DNA of 64,000 nt, from the NCBI GenBank assembly GCA_963824545.1, contig CAWGPP010000017.1, positions 34,839-98,838 of the forward strand. The letters are read 5' to 3'. Shown in pieces: positions 33,428-41,298 of the stretch. The position numbers were made by a program, and so were the translations under genes. This stretch comes from Bog-532 sp963824545 (GTDB lineage Bacteria; Actinomycetota; Actinomycetes; Streptosporangiales; Streptosporangiaceae). How positions within the stretch are numbered: position 1 is the first letter of the stretch; each line of letters opens with the position of its first letter. Below the pieces are notes generated by a model, which did no database searches, had not been told where the DNA came from, and saw nothing but the letters and a program-made list of their open reading frames with translations.

Positions 33428-34513
33428 ATGGCGGACAGCGTGCAGGGCGTGATTGCGCGCGAAAAGGGCGCTCCGGTCGAGGTCACGACCATCCTGGTGC
33501 CGGATCCGGGACCCGGGGAGGCCCTGGTGCACGTCCAGGCGTGCGGTGTCTGCCATACCGACCTGCACTACAAGCAGGGCGGGATCGGCGATGACTTCCC
33601 CTACTTCCTCGGGCACGAGGCGGCCGGGGTGGTCGAAGCCGTCGGCGACGGCGTCACCGACGTGGCTCCCGGCGATTTCGTCATCCTGAACTGGCGCGCC
33701 GTCTGCGGGCAGTGCCGCGCCTGCCGTCGCGGGCGGCCTTGGTACTGCTTCAGCACGCACAACGCGAGCCAGAAGATGACGCTGGCCGACGGCACCCCGC
33801 TGTCGCCCGCGCTCGGCATCGGCGCGTTCGCCGAAAAGACGCTGATCGCCTCCGGTCAGTGCACCAAGGTCAACCCGGCTGTCCGCCCCGAGGTGGCGGG
33901 CCTGCTGGGCTGCGGGGTGATGGCCGGGCTAGGTGCCGCACTGAACACCGGGCAGGTCAGCCGGGGCGATTCGGTCGCCGTGATCGGCTGCGGGGGTGTC
34001 GGTGACGCCGCTGTCCTCGGGGCCAGCCTGGCGGGCGCGGCGCGCATCATCGCCGTGGACGTGGACGACCGCAAGCTGGAGTGGGCGCGCCAGTTCGGCG
34101 CGACCGACGTGATCAACGCCCGTGCCGGTGACCCGGTCGAGCGCATCCGCGAGCTCACCGGCGGCTTCGGTGCGGACGTGGTCATCGATGCGGTCGGCCG
34201 CCCAGAAACCTGCCGGCAGGCCTTCTACGCGCGCGATCTGGCCGGGACCGTCGTGCTCGTCGGTGTGCCGACCCCCGAGATGCAGCTGGAACTGCCGCTG
34301 CTGGACGTGTTCGGCCGTGGTGGCGCGGTCAAATCGTCCTGGTACGGCGACTGCCTGCCCACCCGCGACTTCCCGATGCTGGTGGACCTGCACCTGGGCG
34401 GTCGCCTGCCGCTGGAGAAGTTTGTATCGGAGACGATCTCGCTGAACGACGTGGAGAAGGCGTTCGGCAAGATGGAACGCGGTGAGGTACTGCGTAGCGT
34501 CGTTGTCTTCTGA
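33428..34513 (+). CDS. mscR: S-(hydroxymethyl)mycothiol dehydrogenase (formaldehyde dehydrogenase)
   Basis: The 361-aa product is a zinc-dependent medium-chain dehydrogenase. Catalytic zinc ligands are Cys42 (CGVCHTD) and His63 (LGHEAAG). The structural zinc site is Cys93/Cys96/Cys99/Cys107. The NAD-binding motif is VIGCGGVGDAAVLG. The N-terminal QGVIAREKGAPVEVTTILVP and HYKQGGIGDDFPYFLGHEAA blocks are those of MscR, which oxidises the mycothiol adduct of formaldehyde to the formyl ester and reduces S-nitrosomycothiol. It would clear formaldehyde made by MtoX- and SolA-type enzymes encoded nearby. GGGAGGTTGAGCC precedes the ATG. Confidence 0.92.
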   Translation: MADSVQGVIAREKGAPVEVTTILVPDPGPGEALVHVQACGVCHTDLHYKQGGIGDDFPYFLGHEAAGVVEAVGDGVTDVAPGDFVILNWRAVCGQCRACRRGRPWYCFSTHNASQKMTLADGTPLSPALGIGAFAEKTLIASGQCTKVNPAVRPEVAGLLGCGVMAGLGAALNTGQVSRGDSVAVIGCGGVGDAAVLGASLAGAARIIAVDVDDRKLEWARQFGATDVINARAGDPVERIRELTGGFGADVVIDAVGRPETCRQAFYARDLAGTVVLVGVPTPEMQLELPLLDVFGRGGAVKSSWYGDCLPTRDFPMLVDLHLGGRLPLEKFVSETISLNDVEKAFGKMERGEVLRSVVVF

Positions 34514-34588
34514 GGCCGCGTCCGCGGCGGCCGCGCGGATTCTGGGCCCGGGCGCGGGCCGCCGGGGCGTACACAGCGAGGAGTCACT

Positions 34589-35389
34589 GTGCCGACCATC
34601 CTGATGACCGGCGCGGCGGGCCGGATCGGGACGATGCTCCGGCCCCGGCTGGCCCGCCCCGGCCGGACCCTCCGCCTGCTGGACATCGCCCCGTTGACGG
34701 CCGGGCCCGGCGAGGAGGCGATCCAGGCCTCGGTGACCGACCTGACCGCGATGACGGCCGCCTGCCAGGGGGCCGACGCCGTGATCCACCTGGGCCGGCA
34801 CGCGGGCGAGGAGGACTGGGCGTCCATCCTCGACATCGACATCAACGGCGGGCGCACCGCGTTCGAGGCCGCCCGCCGCGCCGGGGTGAGCCGGGTCATC
34901 GTCGCGTCATCCAACCATGCGGTCGGTTTCGCGCCCCGCGCGAGCTTCCCGGTGCCCGACTACGCGTTCCCGGAACCCGACAGCTACTACGGCGTCTCCA
35001 AGGTGGCCACCGAGGCGCTTGCCTCCCTGTACCACCACCGGTACGGCCTGAACGCGGTCTGCGTGCGCATTCTGACCTGCACCGAACGGCCGGAGAATCC
35101 GCGTGCCCTGTCCACCTGGCTGTCTCCCGATGACGCAGGCCGCCTCTTCGAGGCGTGCCTGTCCGCGCCGCGGCCCGGCTTCCGCGTGATCTTCGGGGTG
35201 TCGGCCAACACCCGGGGCGGCTGGGTTTCCCTCAACGAGGCGTGCGCGCTCGGTTACGAGCCGGGGGACGACGCCGAGGCCTACGCCGATGAGGTGCTCG
35301 CCGCCGGCCCGGCCGACCCCGATGACCCGGTCTTCCGGTACCTGGGTGGCGAGTCCACCTTCCCCGACCGGGACGTCCCCATCTCCTGA
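34589..35389 (+). CDS. NAD-dependent epimerase/dehydratase family, uronate-dehydrogenase-like
   Basis: The 266-aa product starts with a Rossmann motif ILMTGAAGRIGTMLRPRL. SSNHAVGF and YYGVSKVATEALASLYHHRY (catalytic Tyr-x3-Lys) are the segments that mark the uronate dehydrogenase group within the extended SDRs, and its length also fits. That enzyme oxidises glucuronate or galacturonate to the aldarolactone with NAD. The GTG start has AGCGAGGAGTCACT upstream. It lies 75 bases after mscR on the same strand, which may be coincidental. Confidence 0.82.
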   Translation: MPTILMTGAAGRIGTMLRPRLARPGRTLRLLDIAPLTAGPGEEAIQASVTDLTAMTAACQGADAVIHLGRHAGEEDWASILDIDINGGRTAFEAARRAGVSRVIVASSNHAVGFAPRASFPVPDYAFPEPDSYYGVSKVATEALASLYHHRYGLNAVCVRILTCTERPENPRALSTWLSPDDAGRLFEACLSAPRPGFRVIFGVSANTRGGWVSLNEACALGYEPGDDAEAYADEVLAAGPADPDDPVFRYLGGESTFPDRDVPIS

Positions 35390-35476
35390 CCTCCGGCGCC
35401 CCGTCCAGGCCCGCGTTGCACGCCGGGTGGCCCGGGCCGGGGGAGCACCCTCACCCGGCCCGTTAAGAAGTAAGAA

Positions 35477-36922
35477 TCAGTAGGAACGGCCGAAGATAAC
35501 GCGCTTGCCGTACGCGGACGGCCGGCCGCAGCGGATGCAGGGGCCGGACTCCGGCTCGCCGTCCAGCGGGATACACCGGGCCGTGGCCCCGGTCTCGGCC
35601 TTGATCTCGTCCTCGCATTCGGGCGTCCCGCAGTGCAGGGCGCGGGCCCATCCGGTGCTGACCGCCGCGGTGAACTCGTCCCACGAGTCGGTCGTCACGG
35701 TGTGCTCATCGCGGAACGCCGTCGCCCGCTGGAACAGGAAGGCCTGGAACGCTTCCAGTTCCTCGGCCAGCCGCGCGGGTGCCCCAGCCAGGGCGATGGA
35801 CTCCTTGCCGCCGCCGAGCCGCCGGGCCATCACCGCGCTGCCGGCGGCCAGGTCCCGCGGCCCCAGCTCCAGCCTGATCGGCACGCCGCGGAGCTCCCAG
35901 TCGTTGAACTTGAAGCCCGGGGAGAGCTGCGGCCGGTCGTCTACGTGCGTCCGGATGCCGGCGTCGGAAAGCCGCCGCGCGAGCGCCACCGCGGCCGCGC
36001 CGACCTCCCCGGCCTGCTCGCCGCGCCCGATGGGGACGATCACGACCTGGTAGGGGGCCAGCCGCGGCGGCAGGACCAGTCCCTTGTCATCGCCGTGCGT
36101 CATGATCACGCCGCCGATCATGCGGGTGCTCATCCCCCAGGACGTAGTGTGGCACAGCGCCAGGTTGCCGTCCTCGCCGGCGTAGGTGATGTCGAAGGCG
36201 CGTGCGAAGTTCGTGCCCAGGTAGTGCGAGGTGCCGGCCTGCAGGGCGCGGCCGTCGCGCATCATGCCCTCGATCGTGAACGTCCGCACCGCGCCGGCGA
36301 AGCGCTCGCCCGGAGTCTTCTCGCCCTCGATGACCGGCATCGCGGCCAGCTCACGGGCGGTGGCGGAATACAGGGCGAGCGCGAGCATGGTCTCGCGCAT
36401 CGCGTCCGCCTCATCGGCGTGCGCGGTGTGCCCCTCCTGCCACAGGAACTCGGTCGTCCGCAGGAACATCCGCGGCCGCATCTCCCAGCGGACCACGTTG
36501 GCCCACTGGTTCAGCAGCATGGGCAGGTCCCGGTGCGAGCTGATCCACTTGGACATCATCTCGCCGATGATCGTCTCGGAGGTGGGCCGCACGACGAGCG
36601 GCTCCTCCAGCTCCTTGCCGCCGGCGTGGGTCACCACCGCGAGCTCCGGTGCGAACCCCTCGACGTGGTCCGCCTCGCGTTTCAGGTAGCTCTCCGGTAT
36701 CAGCAGCGGGAAGTACGCGTTCTGGTGCCCGGTCGCCTTGATCCGGCCGTCCAGGTCGGCCTGCAGCAGCTCCCACAGCCGGTAGCCGTAGGGGCGGATG
36801 ACCATCGTGCCCTTAACCGGGCCGCGGTCCACAAGCTCCGCTTTGAAGACCAATTCGTTGTACCAGGCGGAGAAGTCTTCGCTCTGCGGCGTCACTCCGC
36901 GTTCGTCTCTTGCCACATCCAC
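35477..36922 (-). CDS. proS: Prolyl-tRNA synthetase, type 3 (archaeal/eukaryote-like)
   Basis: The 481-aa product is a class II aminoacyl-tRNA synthetase without the bacterial editing insertion. It has the class II motifs VKGTMVIRPYGYRLWELLQA (motif 1 region), VRWEMRPRMFLRTTEFLWQE (motif 2) and GGVIMTHGDDKGLVLPPRLA (motif 3 region). The anticodon-binding domain (QVVIVPIGRG ... HVDDRPQLSPGFKFNDWELR) and a C-terminal zinc-binding domain follow (LHCGTPECEDEI ... SGPCIRCGRPSAYGKR) with four Cys. It charges tRNA-Pro. GTG 36922 is the likely start region. It is convergent with the udh-like gene. Confidence 0.95.
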   Translation of the reverse strand: MDVARDERGVTPQSEDFSAWYNELVFKAELVDRGPVKGTMVIRPYGYRLWELLQADLDGRIKATGHQNAYFPLLIPESYLKREADHVEGFAPELAVVTHAGGKELEEPLVVRPTSETIIGEMMSKWISSHRDLPMLLNQWANVVRWEMRPRMFLRTTEFLWQEGHTAHADEADAMRETMLALALYSATARELAAMPVIEGEKTPGERFAGAVRTFTIEGMMRDGRALQAGTSHYLGTNFARAFDITYAGEDGNLALCHTTSWGMSTRMIGGVIMTHGDDKGLVLPPRLAPYQVVIVPIGRGEQAGEVGAAAVALARRLSDAGIRTHVDDRPQLSPGFKFNDWELRGVPIRLELGPRDLAAGSAVMARRLGGGKESIALAGAPARLAEELEAFQAFLFQRATAFRDEHTVTTDSWDEFTAAVSTGWARALHCGTPECEDEIKAETGATARCIPLDGEPESGPCIRCGRPSAYGKRVIFGRSY

Positions 36923-37067
36923 GAGGTTAGACCAGTAACGTGTGATGCCATGACCGAAGCGGAACGCATGTCACGGATGAGGTAGCGGGGACGCCTGTTT
37001 TGTCGCAATGATGGGAAATCGTACGTAGTTCGGCCGTGCCCTATCACACTCGGGGGTGACCCGGAAC

Positions 37068-39548
37068 ATGAGTAGCGGATGGCCGCCGGAGGAAGATGGC
37101 AGCCGGTGGGAGCCGGTGGGACACGCTTCCGTCGTCGGCGCGGTGCACGATTCCCGTGCTGCCGAGCGGGGCTACTCAGGCTACGCCCGCTACACGTCAG
37201 ATGCGGGCGAGAGCGGCGCATTTGGGCCCTACGATGCGCCGCCCAGCTACGACGAGACGGACTGGTACGGCGCCGCGGGCGAGCCAGGCCCGGCGGACGC
37301 GTCGCATCCCTCCGGGCCGCTGCCGGGGACGCACGGCGGCTACGGCACAGCCGGCCCGGGCGAGTTGTACCGCGCCCCCGTCTTCACCGAGGCGGACTAC
37401 GGTGACACCGGTACCGGGGACGGCGCGTACGAAGCCGGGAACGACCAGTACGAAGCCGGGAACGACCAGTACGAGGCCGGGGACGGCACGTACGAGGCCA
37501 GCCGCGGCCGGTACGAGGGGGGCGGGGACGGCTCCTACGACGACGGGCCGTACGAGGAAACCCCGTACGGCGCTGCGTACGCCCGGGGTTACGCGGGCGG
37601 GCAGTACGCCGCGGGACAGTACGCGGCGGGCGGTTACGGATCCAGCGAGGCGGACGGCAGCCTGCCCGGGACCCAGGACGCCGGCTACCAGGACCACCCG
37701 GGCGGCCAGAACGGCGGCTACCCGGAGGCGCGGAACGGCCACTACCCGGAGGCGCAGGACGGCGGCTACCCGGAGGACGGGTACGAGGGCCACAAGACCG
37801 GCGGTTACGATCAGCCGGGCTACCCGAACCCGCCGGGCTACCGGGGCGCCGGCTACCCGGACGCGGGCGACCCCGATGCGGGCTACCGGGACGCTGGTCA
37901 GCAGAGGGCGGGCTACCCGGTGCGGTCAACCCGGCTACCCGGCCCAGGCCGACCCGGCGGCGGTCAACCCGGCTACCCGGCCCAGGCCGACCCGGCCGGC
38001 GGTCAACCCGGCTACCCGGCCCAGGCCGACCCGGCCGAGGCATACCCGGAGCCCGCGGCCCGCCAGGGCCATAAGCCCGCGGCGCCCGCCGGGCAGGATT
38101 ACGGCTACCAGGACTACGGCGACCCCCGGTACGACGACCCCAGCTACGGCGATCCGGCTTACGACGACAGTCCGGATGCCGGTACCGCCTACGCGGGGGC
38201 CGCCGAGGCGGAGCCCTCCTACCAGGACCAGGACGACGGCTACCAGGACACCGGTTACGGCGGCCACCAAGACGCAGAGGTCCAGAACGGTCCTGCGTCC
38301 CGGGACGCAGGATACGGCGCCGAGGCGTACCCCGACGGCTATGACGGCGCCGCCGGCTACGAGGACCCCGGCCAGCAGCTAGCCGCGTACGCCGGCGGCA
38401 ACCCGGCGTACGCCGCGGACGGCTATGGCCCGGGCTTCGGAGACCCGGAAGGCGGGCCGTACGGCCCGGACGGCGCGCCCGGTTACGTGGCGTCCGAGTA
38501 CGTATCGGGTCAGTACCCGGCCGGAGCGGGCGCCATCGGTGAGCTTTCGGCCGGCCTGCCGGACCCGGCCGCGACCGGCATGCTGGAGGCCACCGGCATG
38601 CTCGACAGCACCGGGATCTCGGACCACGTCGAGCTGTACAACTTCCATCCCGGCGCGGCCGAGGCGAGCCAGGGTTTCCTTGACGCCCCCGGGCTTCCCG
38701 GGACGTTCGACATGACCGGCATGGACCCGTCCGGCTTCGCGGGCGGCGCGGCCGCACCCGGGGATCTTGGCACCGTCCTCGGCGGGGCTGAGGCGGGCGC
38801 CGCCATCGGCGTACTCGAGGGCGGCTCGGGTTTCTTCGAGCACGTGGACCCGGCCGACACCTCGATCGACCTGCCGGCGAGCCTGGGCCACGGCGCGAAG
38901 ACCGGCGGTACCGGCGCGCTGCTCCGCCCCCGGCCCGGCAACCGTCCGGCCGGCCGCCGCCGGGGCCGTAGCGGTGACCGCAGGCTCTGGTTCGCGCTGG
39001 CGGGCGTGGCGGTCGTATTCGGCGGGGCGCTGGCGGCCATCTTCATGCTGGCCTTCCCGTCCGGGCCCGGCGGGCCGGACCACACCCTGGTTACCCCCAA
39101 TAAGCTGAACTCCTTCATCCGGCGGCCCGCGCTGGAACAGCAGATGAACGTCGGGCAGTTGCGCCAGGACGTCGTGAACATGAGCTCGGGCCAGGCCCGC
39201 CACGTCGTCGAAGCGGTCTACGAAGCCGGGGACTCGACGTCCGGGACGACGCCGCAGATCGTCCTGTTCATCGGCGGGAACCTGCTCAACGCCTCGCCGA
39301 AGGTCTCGGTAACGAGCTTCACCCAGCGCTTCAAGGGCGCCCACATCACTAGCGCGGGCAGTCTCGGTGGAGAGGCCGCGTGCGTGAACGCGACCGCTTC
39401 GGAGCCGGGCAGTGTGGCCATGTGCGCCTGGTTCGACAACGACAGCTTCGGTGAGGTCGTGTCGCCCACGATGAACGCGTCGGCGCTGGCCGATACGATG
39501 CGCCAGATCCGGCCGCACGTTGAGCTGGTCGTCGCGCAGAAGCCGTAG
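37068..39548 (+). CDS. Large Tyr/Gly/Asp-rich disordered protein with one membrane helix
   Basis: The 826-aa product from ATG 37068 (GTG 37056 also possible) has about 600 residues of low-complexity, Tyr-, Gly-, Asp- and Pro-rich sequence with local repeats (YEAGNDQ, GYPAQADPAGGQP, GYPEA). It is presumably cytoplasmic and disordered. One helix follows (RLWFALAGVAVVFGGALAAI), then an extracellular domain of about 150 residues with ARHVVEAVYEAGDSTSGTTP and a Cys pair (AACVNATASEPGSVAMCAWF). The layout is common among actinomycete envelope proteins that may phase-separate or be phosphorylated (inference). The first of three 39-bp repeats at 37922 is read in a different frame from the other two, with a compensating base later. 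Function unknown. Confidence 0.75.
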   Translation: MSSGWPPEEDGSRWEPVGHASVVGAVHDSRAAERGYSGYARYTSDAGESGAFGPYDAPPSYDETDWYGAAGEPGPADASHPSGPLPGTHGGYGTAGPGELYRAPVFTEADYGDTGTGDGAYEAGNDQYEAGNDQYEAGDGTYEASRGRYEGGGDGSYDDGPYEETPYGAAYARGYAGGQYAAGQYAAGGYGSSEADGSLPGTQDAGYQDHPGGQNGGYPEARNGHYPEAQDGGYPEDGYEGHKTGGYDQPGYPNPPGYRGAGYPDAGDPDAGYRDAGQQRAGYPVRSTRLPGPGRPGGGQPGYPAQADPAGGQPGYPAQADPAEAYPEPAARQGHKPAAPAGQDYGYQDYGDPRYDDPSYGDPAYDDSPDAGTAYAGAAEAEPSYQDQDDGYQDTGYGGHQDAEVQNGPASRDAGYGAEAYPDGYDGAAGYEDPGQQLAAYAGGNPAYAADGYGPGFGDPEGGPYGPDGAPGYVASEYVSGQYPAGAGAIGELSAGLPDPAATGMLEATGMLDSTGISDHVELYNFHPGAAEASQGFLDAPGLPGTFDMTGMDPSGFAGGAAAPGDLGTVLGGAEAGAAIGVLEGGSGFFEHVDPADTSIDLPASLGHGAKTGGTGALLRPRPGNRPAGRRRGRSGDRRLWFALAGVAVVFGGALAAIFMLAFPSGPGGPDHTLVTPNKLNSFIRRPALEQQMNVGQLRQDVVNMSSGQARHVVEAVYEAGDSTSGTTPQIVLFIGGNLLNASPKVSVTSFTQRFKGAHITSAGSLGGEAACVNATASEPGSVAMCAWFDNDSFGEVVSPTMNASALADTMRQIRPHVELVVAQKP
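37922..38037 (+). repeat. Three tandem ~39-bp coding repeats
   Basis: Copies begin GCGGTCAACCCGGCTACCCG at 37922, 37960 and 37999. Copies 2 and 3 encode GQPGYPAQADPAG; copy 1 is read one frame off as VRSTRLPGPGRPG. Confidence 0.8.
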
Positions 39549-39589
39549 CCGGTCGTCGTCGGTCGGCCGGAAGCGGGGCCGGCCGTTTG

Positions 39590-40821
39590 TCAGCTGCCGG
39601 TCTTCCCGGTGGGACGTATCTTCCGCACCGAGATCCTGGTCACCGCGATGGCCACGCCGAGCAGCAGGATGATCAGCCCGACGATCTGGGCGCCGAATTC
39701 GGAACTGCCGAAGGAGAGCGGGATCGTGGAGGACTCGGCGACCGGATCTCCCTTGCCAGCCGCGCCGCCCGGCGCCGGGTCGGGCACAGCAGAGGGACTG
39801 ATCTGCGGGAACAGGCTGGACGCGCTCCCCGCCGGGACCGTGGTCGTGGTGCCGGGGACGCCGGATCCGACGACCGGGATCGTCCCGAGGGGCAGGCTGT
39901 AAGTCGAGCCCGACACGCCCGTGATGGTCGCGCTCGAGCCGCTTGGGCTCGGGCTCGCCGAGGTGCCGGTGCCCCCGGCCGCCTTCGCGCTGCTCGACGT
40001 GGGGGTGGGCGACGCCGGGGCCTTCGCCACCGTGACCGTGGGGCCGCTGACGGTCGCGGTCAGCGGTGAGCCGCTGCCGTTCGGGACGGAAACGGTGGCG
40101 GTGAACTTGATCGTTTCCCCGGCGGGAGCCGTCTTCGGCACACTCACCGAGGCCTCGATCTGCGGCGTGGAGGGCTGTGCCGCCGGGAGGGTCAAGTCGC
40201 AGCTCGTCTTCGTCGGGTTGCTGGCGCAGCTGTCGACCGTGAAGACCGGCTGGCTGAACGCGGGGCTCGCCGCGCCGGGCGTCAGGGTGGTGGCAATCGT
40301 CCCGTTCTCCGCCGAGGTGGACCAGGCGGAGATGCGGAACAGGACGGTGCCGCCCGCCTGCACGCTGGTCCCGGAGGCGGTCACGGCGACAGCGGGTTTC
40401 GTCGGCGTGGCGGTGGCGGTCGGTGTCGGAGTGGGGGTCGGTGTGGGCGTCGGGGTCGGCGTGGCGGTCGGGGCCGCCGCGCTGTTCGTCGGCGTGGCCG
40501 TCGGCGCTGACGAGGTGGCCGTGGCGGTGGGGGCCGCCGCAGTGGACGTCGCCGCAGTGGACGCGGCAGTGGACGTCGCGGCGGTGGACGTCGCGGCGGT
40601 GGACGTGCGGCGGTGGGGGCCGCCGCAGCGCTGGAGGACGCAACGCTGGCGGACGGTGAGGTGGAGGCCTTAGCGCTGCTGGACGCTCCCGTAGCTGACG
40701 GCGTGGCCGTCGCTGACGGTGAAGCGGCCGCCAAGGCCGTTCCGCTCATACCGCTGGAGATCACGAAGATCCCGGTGGCGGCCAGGCCCAGCGTGACCGG
40801 CCGCGCGTGAGGGGATCGCAT
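39590..40821 (-). CDS. Secreted Ser/Thr/Pro-rich surface protein with Ig-like domain and C-terminal anchor (apparent frameshift)
   Basis: From ATG 40821 (GGCGGGG 7 bases before it) a signal peptide reads MRSPHARPVTLGLAATGIFV...GTALAAA. A Ser/Thr/Ala/Pro linker follows, then after a frame change TAATSTAATSTAA and a TPTPTPTP run. Next is an Ig/DUF11-like domain (VAVTASGTSVQAGGTVLFRI ... FTVDSCASNPTKTSCDL) and finally a C-terminal helix with basic tail (IVGLIILLLGVAIAVTRISV). The linker repeat GACGTCGCGGCGGTG lacks one C at about 40606, which shifts the frame; adding it gives one continuous reading. It is probably a cell-surface anchored, possibly glycosylated, protein. Without the fix translation stops at about 40381. 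Confidence 0.75.
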
Positions 40822-41298
40822 GAGGACACCCCGCCTGTGTGTGCTGAGACGGCCGGTAACGTGCCGTTTGGAATGTTGTGTCATCTTAAGTGCACGGCCG
40901 CCTCTGGTCACGGACAGTTCTATTCGACACCAATACCGGCGTGCACCGCCACCCCTCTAGACCCAGTAGTTTCGGGCTTGCTTCCGCCTCGTCGCCCAGG
41001 GTCACTCCCCGGCCCGGGGCGGGCACGGCCAGGGCCGTGCCTTTCACTACGACGGTTTCCGTTCCCCGTTCGGTTCCCTGTATACCCGTTCGGCCCGGAA
41101 ACCGCTTCGTGGCAGGAACCTGCCCCCTCGTCCGCGGGCCGGCCGGTGCCGCGGCCCCAACTTACGGGCAGACTTTTCGGTGCGAGTATTTGCCCAAAAC
41201 TCTGCCCGTAAGGACCCAATGGGCCGGGGCGTGTTTCAGAAGTGACGGATGAACACGGTATAACCGGCTCGTCCTTCTCGACGCGGTGCGCTCACGGG
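40822..41298. other. Intergenic region upstream of the surface-protein gene
   Basis: No gene is supported. It must contain the promoter of the surface-protein gene. Its clearest structure is the inverted repeat at 41161-41212. Confidence 0.4.
41161..41212. repeat. 12-bp perfect inverted repeat with nested palindrome
   Basis: CTTACGGGCAGA (41161) and TCTGCCCGTAAG (41201) are exact complements separated by 28 bases, which include the near-palindrome AGTATTTGCCCAAAACT. It lies 87 bases past the transporter stop. It could be a terminator-like stem, an operator or a relic MITE. Confidence 0.75.

Noticed and set aside
37096..40643. Long alternative open frames over the Tyr/Gly-rich and surface-protein genes (for example 37096-38382 plus, 38379-40643 minus)
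   Set aside because: They arise from GC-rich codon bias in other frames, have Arg/Thr/Pro-dominated composition and no recognisable domains or ribosome sites.
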